Of a DNA stretch of 64,000 nucleotides, positions 1-7,006 are shown piece after piece (within the stretch, counting starts at the first letter, position 1; the number at the start of each line of letters is the position of its first letter). The position numbers and the translations under genes are program-made. Origin of the DNA: Sporosarcina sp. FSL W7-1349 (GTDB lineage: Bacteria > Bacillota > Bacilli > Bacillales_A > Planococcaceae); contig NZ_JBBOOK010000001.1 in NCBI RefSeq assembly GCF_038003045.1, positions 248,001 to 312,000 of the forward strand. Direction: 5' to 3'. The notes beneath the pieces are model-generated. The model did not search any database, was not told the origin of the DNA, and worked only from the letters and a program-made list of their open reading frames with translations.

Positions 1-183
1 ATCCTTTCCGGTGTTATGATGCTTGAACACCTTGGATGGAACGAAGCGGCAAGCATGATCACAGCTTCTATCGAAAAAACAATCGCGTCCAAAGTTGTCA
101 CATATGACTTCGCACGTCTCATGGACGGCGCAACTGAAGTGAAAACTTCCGAGTTTGCGGATGAATTGATCAAAAACCTTTAA
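1..183 (+). CDS. icd: Isocitrate dehydrogenase (NADP+), C-terminal fragment
   Basis: The window opens inside a reading frame whose last 60 codons read as the C-terminus of TCA-cycle NADP-dependent isocitrate dehydrogenase. Visible landmarks are [10 protein letters not shown], followed by a helix with [12 protein letters not shown] and the end ELIKNL. The start and active site lie upstream of the window. The next gene is malate dehydrogenase, matching the citC-mdh order of Bacillus, and a hairpin terminator follows the stop. The identification rests on this short C-terminal stretch plus synteny, so it is good but not absolute. Confidence 0.85.
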   Translation: MLSGVMMLEHLGWNEAASMITASIEKTIASKVVTYDFARLMDGATEVKTSEFADELIKNL

Positions 184-273
184 TTACATCATGATTGAAA
201 CTCAGTAAAATAGGTTATACCGTTAGCAAAGCGTTCTTTAGTTCCATGGATGCTGGAAAAGGTACCTAGTTTT

Positions 274-346
274 CAGCAGGGAGTTCAGATCGGGCTAGGG
301 AGCGGGATTTTCGCTCTCCGCTATCTGGAACTCCCTGCTGTTTTTC
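274..346 (+). terminator. Rho-independent terminator after icd
   Basis: A long hairpin pairs CAGCAGGGAGTTCAGAT (274-290) with ATCTGGAACTCCCTGCTG (323-340), with one bulged base, and a T run follows at 341-345. It ends the icd transcript and separates it from mdh. Confidence 0.85.
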
Positions 347-447
347 ATTCCAACCTCCGGCGTCGTTGCCGGTGCATAATTCACCAGGGCTGGCCATGGC
401 TGTCCTTCAATTGCTTGGTCGGCACCTTTGAAAAGGAGAGTTTTCTC

Positions 448-1386
448 ATGACAATGAAACGTAAGAAAGTCTCAGTGATCGGTTCAGGCTTTACCGGTGC
501 GACAACGGCATTCCTTTTGGCTCAAAAAGAGCTCTGTGATGTAGTGCTCGTTGATATCCCCGCGATGGAAAATCCGACAAAAGGGAAGGCGCTCGATATG
601 CTGGAAGCGAGTCCGGTCCAAGGTTTCGATGCAAATATCATCGGAACTTCCGATTATGCGGATACCAAGGATTCGGATCTTGTCATCATCACAGCGGGAA
701 TTGCACGTAAACCGGGTATGAGCCGTGATGATCTCGTTCAAACCAATCAAAAAGTCATGAAAGCTGTAACAGGGGAAATCATCAACTATTCTCCGAATAC
801 CACAATCCTTGTGTTGACAAATCCGGTTGATGCGATGACTTATACCGTTTTCAAAGAATCCGGCTTCCCGAAAGAGCGCGTCATCGGACAATCCGGTGTA
901 TTGGATACAGCTCGTTTCCGAACGTTTGTAGCACAGGAATTGAATCTCTCTGTAAAAGACGTGACCGGTTTCGTCCTAGGCGGCCATGGGGACGACATGG
1001 TGCCGCTTGTACGCTATTCCTATGCAGGCGGGATTCCATTGGAGACATTGATCCCGGCAGATCGTCTTGAAGCGATTGTGGACCGGACACGAAAAGGTGG
1101 AGCGGAAATCGTCAACCTTCTCGGCAACGGATCTGCATACTACGCTCCTGCCGCTTCCTTAGTGGAAATGGCGGAAGCGATCTTGAAAGACCAAAAACGG
1201 GTCATCCCTTCCATTGCTTATCTGGAAGGTGAATACGGAATGGATGGCATCTACCTAGGGGTCCCGACCGTCCTCGGCGCCGGCGGTATTGAAAAAGTCA
1301 TCGAGCTGGAATTAACCGATGATGAAAAAGCAGCCCTCGAAAAATCGGCAGACTCCGTAAGAGCCGTCATGAAAGTTCTGGAATAA
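448..1386 (+). CDS. mdh: Malate dehydrogenase
   Basis: NAD-dependent malate dehydrogenase of the TCA cycle, interconverting malate and oxaloacetate; LDH-like bacillary type, 312 aa, the usual family length. The N-terminal Rossmann fold shows GSGFTG at residues 12-17 and an Asp at about 36 for the NAD ribose. The substrate loop with RKPGMSRDD lies near 87-95, NPVDAMTY near 125-132, and the catalytic His is at about 180 in GGHGDDMVP. The frame is open further upstream, but the ATG at 448 has the ribosome site AAAAGGAGAG and begins the conserved [12 protein letters not shown]. It follows icd across a terminator and is closed by its own hairpin. Confidence 0.95.
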   Translation: MTMKRKKVSVIGSGFTGATTAFLLAQKELCDVVLVDIPAMENPTKGKALDMLEASPVQGFDANIIGTSDYADTKDSDLVIITAGIARKPGMSRDDLVQTNQKVMKAVTGEIINYSPNTTILVLTNPVDAMTYTVFKESGFPKERVIGQSGVLDTARFRTFVAQELNLSVKDVTGFVLGGHGDDMVPLVRYSYAGGIPLETLIPADRLEAIVDRTRKGGAEIVNLLGNGSAYYAPAASLVEMAEAILKDQKRVIPSIAYLEGEYGMDGIYLGVPTVLGAGGIEKVIELELTDDEKAALEKSADSVRAVMKVLE

Positions 1387-1395
1387 TCTATACCT

Positions 1396-1426
1396 AATCG
1401 AGTAGCCATCCGCTACTCGATTTTTA
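1396..1426 (+). terminator. Terminator after mdh
   Basis: AATCGAGTAG (1396-1405) pairs with CTACTCGATT (1413-1422) and is followed by T residues. It ends the mdh transcript. Confidence 0.85.
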
Positions 1427-1459
1427 CTTTGGACAAGGATCTGTTAAAATTTAATGCAA

Positions 1460-1494
1460 AAAATAGAACCTCCAATTAACTGGAAGTTCTATTT
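1460..1494 (-). terminator. Terminator for the GyrI-like gene
   Basis: Read on the minus strand, AAATAGAACTTCCA pairs with TGGAGGTTCTATTT across a short loop and runs into TTTTTT. It lies about 50 bases beyond the stop of the minus-strand gene at 1546-1944. Confidence 0.75.
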
Positions 1495-1545
1495 CATAGT
1501 ACAGTCTTATTCAACTAAAGCGCCTGTTAGCAAGAAGTATTTTAA

Positions 1546-1944
1546 CTATTTAATAGCTATGTGAATTTCAATTTGACCATTGGGATAATATTTTTCAAAA
1601 TCAAATGAGTAAGCTCTTTCTAAATCCCTTTTCTCTTCACGTTCCCAAATTTCCTTCCAAGTGTTAAGTATTCCATATTCATCTAATGTATCTACTTCAA
1701 AAATCTTATATTTGCTGGTTTCCGGGATTTTAATTGGGGATTCATTGTCGCTACTTTCGATTGCTACGCTCAATGTATAGTCCCCTTTATAATCACTCTC
1801 GTAATCATAATACAGGCCATATGTAACCTCATTATGATTTTTTAAAATACTTGATGCCTCTTCCCACATATTTGCAATCTTTTGGATAATGGCCCTATCC
1901 TTAAAATTATTAGCTCTTATACTCTTAATAATAGTTAGGTTCAA
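1546..1944 (-). CDS. GyrI-like / effector-binding domain protein
   Basis: 132-aa protein resembling the stand-alone GyrI-like (AraC-type effector-binding) domain family, whose members bind small hydrophobic ligands or inhibit gyrase. The family-like stretch is YGLYYDYESDYKGDYTLSVAIE near residues 42-63, followed by KYKIFEVDT and a C-terminal EKYYPNGQIEIHIAIK. There is no DNA-binding domain and no membrane segment. It is AT-rich compared with the flanking genes and interrupts the mdh-phoP neighbourhood on the opposite strand, which suggests acquisition. Its ligand and role cannot be read from sequence. Confidence 0.7.
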   Translation of the reverse strand: MNLTIIKSIRANNFKDRAIIQKIANMWEEASSILKNHNEVTYGLYYDYESDYKGDYTLSVAIESSDNESPIKIPETSKYKIFEVDTLDEYGILNTWKEIWEREEKRDLERAYSFDFEKYYPNGQIEIHIAIK

Positions 1945-2205
1945 TAAAATTTCCCCTCTCAGTGTTTTTGTTCACTTACTTCTATAGGATATAACGTTTT
2001 CCTTCCTCTTTAACAATTTTGCTCCGTGATTTAACCGAATTGTGTCATGAGTTTCTGATTGCTCCACGGTCATCAACAACTAACTTTGGCAAAGCTATGG
2101 AAAAAAGTTCTTCCTTACCATATCCAATCCGAATAGCCAGCATGGCTCGATTTTTAGACTGATAATTGATACACTTAATGAAGTACAGTTAAAGGGGGAA
2201 AAAAG

Positions 2206-2682
2206 TTGATATTAGGGAAGACGCGCCGGATTGGTAGAAAAATTGAGGATATTTCAGTCGGAGAAAAGTTGAAACTGACCGAAAAAATCGAAGATAAGGA
2301 TCTGCTGCTCTATCTTGGATTGACGAATGATGGCAATCCGCTCTATATTCAACATGATTTCGCTTCACAAACCATTTATGAAAAACCGATCGTGCCGACG
2401 GTCATGTTGACCGGCATCGTCACCTCCGCTGTTTCAAAATATTTGCCGGGGCCGGGATCCCATCTTGTGGAGCAACATCTGCTATTCCCAAAACCGGTCT
2501 ATCATTACAGCACCATAGATTTCTTACTGGAAGTCAACCAAGTCGATTTGGATGAGAATAAAATCACCATCTCCATTCAGGCTGAAAATGAAGACGGGGA
2601 CACTGTCATTTCAGGGACGGTCGGCGTCGTTCCACCTACGATGGAAGAGAGATTACTATCGCAACCGATAGAGACTATATGA
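2206..2682 (+). CDS. MaoC-like hotdog-fold protein
   Basis: 158-aa single-domain hotdog protein of the MaoC dehydratase type; family members hydrate or dehydrate acyl-CoA/ACP thioesters. The helix signature appears as YLGLTNDGNPLY near residues 36-47. It keeps Asp-x-Asn-Pro but has Tyr where catalytic MaoC hydratases carry His, so hydratase activity is doubtful and a binding role is possible. The start is TTG at 2206 behind AAAGGGGGAA. The gene ends 19 bases before phoP, so it is probably the first gene of a three-gene unit with phoP-phoR. Confidence 0.75.
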   Translation: MILGKTRRIGRKIEDISVGEKLKLTEKIEDKDLLLYLGLTNDGNPLYIQHDFASQTIYEKPIVPTVMLTGIVTSAVSKYLPGPGSHLVEQHLLFPKPVYHYSTIDFLLEVNQVDLDENKITISIQAENEDGDTVISGTVGVVPPTMEERLLSQPIETI

Positions 2683-2701
2683 CAGGAGAGCGGTTATACG
2701 C

Positions 2702-3415
2702 ATGGAAGCTGCAAACAAGAAGATTTTGATTGTGGATGACGAACAACCAATCCGTACCTTATTGGATTACAATCTGAGGCAGTCCAATTATGACACCGTT
2801 TCGGCTGCAGATGGAGAAGAGGCAATCTACAAGGCCGAAGAAGAGAAGCCCGATTTGATCCTCTTGGATGTCATGCTTCCGAAAATAGACGGCATGGAAG
2901 TATGCAAGACGCTTAGAAAAAAAGGTATTGAAACACCAATTATTATGTTGACTGCCAAAGGGGATGAATTGGACAAGGTACTCGGCCTCGAAATCGGGGC
3001 GGATGACTATATGACCAAACCCTTCAGCCCGCGGGAAGTGCTGGCGCGGATTAAGGCGGTCTTGCGACGGAGCCGATCGGAGGCCGATTCTTCGGAAGAA
3101 GACCAAGTATTGAGTTCCGGTACATTGACTGTCCATCCCCAGCAATACGTCGCTTATTTAGACGGCAAGGAATTGGAATTCACTCCGAAAGAATTCGAGC
3201 TGCTTGCCTATTTCATGCAGAATAAAAACAATGTCCTCTCCCGCGATCAATTACTAAGCGCTGTTTGGAATTATGATTTTGTGGGAGATACCCGGATAGT
3301 GGACGTCCATGTGAGTCATTTACGGGAGAAAATCGAAGAAGATACGAAAAAACCTATTTATATTAAGACGGTCAGAGGGATCGGCTATAAATTCGAGGAG
3401 TCCAAAGGGAAATGA
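2702..3415 (+). CDS. phoP: Phosphate-regulon response regulator PhoP
   Basis: OmpR-family response regulator of 237 aa. The receiver domain (about residues 6-120) shows the acidic pair DDE, the phospho-acceptor Asp in LLDVMLPKIDG and the Lys of TKPFSP. The C-terminal winged helix (about 135-233) has DTRIVDVHVSHLREKIE and KTVRGIGYKF. In the family it is phosphorylated by PhoR during phosphate limitation and activates alkaline phosphatase and phosphate-uptake genes. The ATG at 2702 has an AGGAGAG ribosome site. Its stop overlaps the start of phoR by 4 bases, implying translational coupling. The name follows synteny with mdh-phoP-phoR of Bacillus. Confidence 0.92.
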   Translation: MEAANKKILIVDDEQPIRTLLDYNLRQSNYDTVSAADGEEAIYKAEEEKPDLILLDVMLPKIDGMEVCKTLRKKGIETPIIMLTAKGDELDKVLGLEIGADDYMTKPFSPREVLARIKAVLRRSRSEADSSEEDQVLSSGTLTVHPQQYVAYLDGKELEFTPKEFELLAYFMQNKNNVLSRDQLLSAVWNYDFVGDTRIVDVHVSHLREKIEEDTKKPIYIKTVRGIGYKFEESKGK

Positions 3416-4845
3416 AAGACTTGTATTCACGTCTTGTCCTTGCCTATGTGACCCTTCTATCCGTCCTGCTTACTGGTCTCGGAATTGTCCTGGGCCAGTT
3501 TTTCGCATTATTTGGAGAAGAGCATGCCGATTTGCAATGGAAGTATTGGATTTTTCTTATCGTTGTGTTAATTGCGGCCTTTATTCTTTCCTTATTGATG
3601 GCGGTCAAAATGATGCGGCAGTACGCGGGCCCGGTCGATCAAATTACGAAAACGGCAAAGCAGATTGCCCGAGGCGATTATTTGGCTAGGACGAGTATCG
3701 AAGATGTAACGATGGGAGGCACGCCCCATGACGAATTGGTAGTAGCCATTCATCAAATTGCACGGAATCTTCAAGAAATGTCCATGTCGAGAACGATGGA
3801 AAAAGAACGTCTCAACACATTGATTGAAAGTATGGGCAGCGGCTTGCTCATGTTTGGTCGGGAAGGGGCCGTCAATCTTTCAAACCGGGCTTTTGAGCAA
3901 ACTTTCGGATTCCGGAAAGATGAACTGGTGGGCAAAACATTCAAGAACATCAGGTTGCCCGATGACATCGAAAGTTTGATAGAAGACGTATTCATGACGG
4001 AGCAAGTGCAAGAAAAGCAAGTACGCATTGAAGTGGACGGAAAGATTTCTCATATGAGTGTCTACGGAGCGCCGGTCATCGGGATCCATGGGAATTGGCT
4101 TGGCATCATCGTCGTTATGCATAATATAACGGAGCTCGTCAGATTGGAAGAAGTGAGGAAAGATTTCGTTGCGAACGTTTCACATGAGCTCCGGACACCC
4201 GTCACATCCATCAAAGGGTTTACAGAAACTTTATTGGACGGCGCCATGATGGACCCGGTTGTCATGAAAGAGTTTTTGACGATCATCCAGAAAGAAAGCG
4301 ATCGCCTTTATTTGCTTATTCACGACTTGCTGGAATTATCCGGGGTGGAGAGGGAAGGTTTTTCGTTGAACATGCGATCCGTCCGACTGAAGGAAATCAT
4401 CGATGATGCGTATAAAGCAGTGAGTCCAAACTTGGCCAGAAAAGAAATGGCCTTGCACATCGAAGTTCCTGGCGATTTGATCATAGAGGCGGATGCTGAT
4501 CGCCTTGTCCAAGTGATGGTCAATCTGTTGACCAACGCCATTAACTATTCCAGGGAATCCACGACGATCCGTGTCCAGGGAACCGATCTGCAGGATGAGG
4601 TGCTGATTGAAGTGAAAGATGAAGGGATTGGCATACCTTCGACTGAGCTGCCCCGATTATTTGAACGGTTCTATCGGGTCGATCGGGCGAGAAGCCGGGA
4701 TTCGGGAGGAACCGGCCTCGGCCTTGCCATCGTCAAGCATCTAGTTGAAGTCCATGAGGGGACGGTGGATGTTGCAAGTGAGGTCGGCAAGGGGACGACA
4801 TTCCAAATCCGGATACCGAAACACCATTCGGGAAGGCGGTCTTGA
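3412..4845 (+). CDS. phoR: Phosphate sensor histidine kinase PhoR
   Basis: Membrane histidine kinase of 477 aa, partner of PhoP. Two membrane helices lie at about 8-35 and 45-65, followed by HAMP (about 66-120), a PAS domain (about 125-240), HisKA with the phospho-acceptor His in FVANVSHELRTP, and an ATPase domain with N box NLLTNAINYS, DEGIGIP and GGTGLGLAI. The family member in B. subtilis is roughly 100 residues longer and has an extracytoplasmic domain. Here only about ten residues separate the two helices, so sensing must be intramembrane, through PAS, or through a partner. The ATG overlaps the phoP stop. Confidence 0.92.
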   Translation: MKDLYSRLVLAYVTLLSVLLTGLGIVLGQFFALFGEEHADLQWKYWIFLIVVLIAAFILSLLMAVKMMRQYAGPVDQITKTAKQIARGDYLARTSIEDVTMGGTPHDELVVAIHQIARNLQEMSMSRTMEKERLNTLIESMGSGLLMFGREGAVNLSNRAFEQTFGFRKDELVGKTFKNIRLPDDIESLIEDVFMTEQVQEKQVRIEVDGKISHMSVYGAPVIGIHGNWLGIIVVMHNITELVRLEEVRKDFVANVSHELRTPVTSIKGFTETLLDGAMMDPVVMKEFLTIIQKESDRLYLLIHDLLELSGVEREGFSLNMRSVRLKEIIDDAYKAVSPNLARKEMALHIEVPGDLIIEADADRLVQVMVNLLTNAINYSRESTTIRVQGTDLQDEVLIEVKDEGIGIPSTELPRLFERFYRVDRARSRDSGGTGLGLAIVKHLVEVHEGTVDVASEVGKGTTFQIRIPKHHSGRRS

Positions 4846-4865
4846 AAAAGGCCGCCGTTTTTTAT
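4832..4865 (+). terminator. Terminator after phoR
   Basis: A GC-rich hairpin with GGCGG (4835-4839) opposite CCGCC (4852-4856), followed by a run of T. Its 5' arm overlaps the last codons of phoR. Confidence 0.8.
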
Positions 4866-4934
4866 TGCTTATACGAAACTTTCAATAGGTAGGTTCCGTA
4901 TAAGGTAGTAATACATAAATAAGGGGGATTACCT

Positions 4935-5912
4935 ATGAGTACACGTCGAATCTTGTTGACGGTCGGCATGGCGGTGGTCGGGCTCTTCTTGCTCCTCGTT
5001 GCGTTCACCACTTGGTATACCGTGGATGAATCCGAACAAGCCGTCCTCATCACATTCGGTAAAGCAGATACGACCATTACGGACTCGGGTCTTCATTTTA
5101 AATTGCCTTGGCCGATTCAACGGGCGGAAGTCCTTTCCAAAGAAACATACAGTCTGCAATTCGGATACAAACAAGATCAGAGCGGAGAACTTGTCTCTTT
5201 TGATAAAGAAACGAAAATGATCACAGGTGATGAATATATCGTATTGGCCGACTTGGTCGTCCAATGGAAAATCACCGAGCCGCAGAAATATTTATTCAAC
5301 GCGCAAGATCCTCAAGAAATTCTGGAAGATGCGACTTCCGCTTCCATCCGTTCCGTCATCGGAAGTTCTACGATCGATTCTGCGTTGACGGATGGTAAAG
5401 CGGAGATTGAAGCAAATACGCGTGAGTTGCTTGCGTCCCTGATGGAGAAATATGATATTGGCATCGCTGTACAAGGCGTAAAATTGCAGGATGTAGAACT
5501 GCCAAATGCGGAAGTTCGGGCGGCTTTCACGGCGGTTACCGATGCGCGGGAAACGAAAGAAACAAAGACTAATGAAGCAGAGAAATATAACAACCAAAAA
5601 ACAAATGAGGCAATCGGGGAACGTGACGCCATTAAATCCCGAGCGCTCGGCCAAAAGACGGCTCGGATCGAACAGGCACGCGGGGATGTGGCCCTTTTCA
5701 ATAATCTGTATGCTGAGTATGTTAAAAACAAAGAAATCACTCGCCAGCGCCTCGTCATCGAGACGTTGGAACAGGTCCTGCCAAAAGCAAAAATCTATAT
5801 TATGAACGACAATGGGGAAACAGTGAAGTATCTGCCATTGCAGCAATTGGAAAACCAAACTGTACCGCCGGCGGAGTCGAACCAGGAAGGAGGCAGCACG
5901 AATGGCCAATGA
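4935..5912 (+). CDS. hflK: FtsH protease modulator HflK
   Basis: SPFH/prohibitin-family membrane protein of 325 aa. An N-terminal signal-anchor helix lies at about residues 5-28. The SPFH domain starts at TVDESEQAVLITFGK and continues to about 200, followed by a charged coiled coil (TKTNEAEKYNNQKTNEAIGER) and a C-terminal tail. In E. coli HflK and HflC form a membrane ring around FtsH and restrain its proteolysis. The ATG at 4935 is preceded by AAGGGGGAT. The gene overlaps hflC by 11 bases, so the two are translated as a pair. Confidence 0.88.
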   Translation: MSTRRILLTVGMAVVGLFLLLVAFTTWYTVDESEQAVLITFGKADTTITDSGLHFKLPWPIQRAEVLSKETYSLQFGYKQDQSGELVSFDKETKMITGDEYIVLADLVVQWKITEPQKYLFNAQDPQEILEDATSASIRSVIGSSTIDSALTDGKAEIEANTRELLASLMEKYDIGIAVQGVKLQDVELPNAEVRAAFTAVTDARETKETKTNEAEKYNNQKTNEAIGERDAIKSRALGQKTARIEQARGDVALFNNLYAEYVKNKEITRQRLVIETLEQVLPKAKIYIMNDNGETVKYLPLQQLENQTVPPAESNQEGGSTNGQ

Positions 5913-6918
5913 CAACAATAATAATCCTTTCAAAGGCATAGAAGAGAAATTCAAGGAGCGCCAGCGGCAACAGCAGAAGAAACCGAAGAAAGCCGATGCG
6001 CCTGAAGTTCCTGTCTCACCGAAAGCGCCGCTTAATATGAAAAAGTATGCGAAATTAGCCGTGTTGGTAACAGCGATTTTTGCAGTTGCTGTTATCTTGA
6101 TTGCCAATGTGTATGTTGTCAAACAGGATGAATACCGGATCGTCCGGCAATTCGGGGAGATTACGCGAATTGACAAAGAACCCGGGATCAAAATGAAAAT
6201 TCCTTTCATCCAAAGCGTGACGACACTGCCGAAAAGCCATATGACGAAAAATGTTTCAGAGGAAGAGATCAACACGCGGGATAAGAAGCGGATTATCATT
6301 GATAACTATGCCGTTTGGCGAATTACAGACCCAGGCAAAATGATTTCCAACGCACGGAATATCGTCAACGCTGAAATGCGTATGGAAGAGTTTATCTACT
6401 CGGTCGTCCGGACGGAGCTCGGACAACTGGACTATGTCCAAATCGTCAATGATGAAAACTCCTCGCGTGGTAGTTTGAATGACCGGGTGACTGAGAGAGT
6501 CAATGACTATTTGAGTGAAGGGAACTTCGGGATTGAAGTGGTGGATGTCCGGATGAAACGGATCGACCTGCCGGAAGAGAACGAGCAATCGATTTATACC
6601 CGGATGATTTCCGAACGTCAATCCACGGCTCAAAAGTATCTGTCGGAAGGGGATGCAGAAAAGCAGAGGATTGAAGCGGAAACCGACAGGGAAGTCCAGG
6701 AAATGCTGGCAAAAGCGAAGAAAGAAGCGGCGCTGATCCATGCGGAAGGGGAATCGGAAGCTGCTAAAATCTACAATGAGGCGTTTTCGAAAGACGCCGA
6801 ATTTTATAACCTGTATCGTACACTGCAATCGTACTCCAAAACAATCGGTGACGATACAATGATTATTATCCCGGCAGATTCACCATATGCCAAAGTGTTG
6901 TCCGGATATATGCAGTAA
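5902..6918 (+). CDS. hflC: FtsH protease modulator HflC
   Basis: Second SPFH-family protein, 338 aa. A basic, Asn/Gln/Lys-rich cytoplasmic N-terminus of about 45 residues precedes one membrane helix (about 50-70). The SPFH domain opens with VVKQDEYRIVRQFGEI, and a long Ala/Glu/Lys coiled coil follows (EGDAEKQRIEAETDREVQEM). It pairs with HflK in a ring that modulates FtsH. The N-terminal extension is longer than that of E. coli HflC, so which of the two genes is K and which is C rests mainly on order. No terminator separates it from polA. Confidence 0.87.
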   Translation: MANDNNNNPFKGIEEKFKERQRQQQKKPKKADAPEVPVSPKAPLNMKKYAKLAVLVTAIFAVAVILIANVYVVKQDEYRIVRQFGEITRIDKEPGIKMKIPFIQSVTTLPKSHMTKNVSEEEINTRDKKRIIIDNYAVWRITDPGKMISNARNIVNAEMRMEEFIYSVVRTELGQLDYVQIVNDENSSRGSLNDRVTERVNDYLSEGNFGIEVVDVRMKRIDLPEENEQSIYTRMISERQSTAQKYLSEGDAEKQRIEAETDREVQEMLAKAKKEAALIHAEGESEAAKIYNEAFSKDAEFYNLYRTLQSYSKTIGDDTMIIIPADSPYAKVLSGYMQ

Positions 6919-7006
6919 GCGTAGCTGCGTCATTTTCATTTCATCTGCCGAACATGGTAAGATGGATGAAGATGACGTTTTTTCGATTGATAGGAGTGGG
7001 CCATAT

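Noticed and set aside
250..447. N-terminal extension of malate dehydrogenase
   Set aside because: The frame is open, but this stretch contains the icd terminator and precedes the proper ribosome site; the conserved protein starts at 448.
484..891. Antisense open frames inside mdh, phoR, polA, thrS, pheT and other genes
   Set aside because: They are mirror frames of strongly conserved genes and have no ribosome sites or recognisable domains of their own.
1995..2162. Open plus-strand stretch of about 55 codons before the MaoC-like gene, possibly a decayed gene
   Set aside because: It reads LRDLTELCHEFLIAPRSS and ends at TGA 2160-2162 but has no start codon with a ribosome site, and I recognise no family. 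Too little to annotate as a pseudogene.
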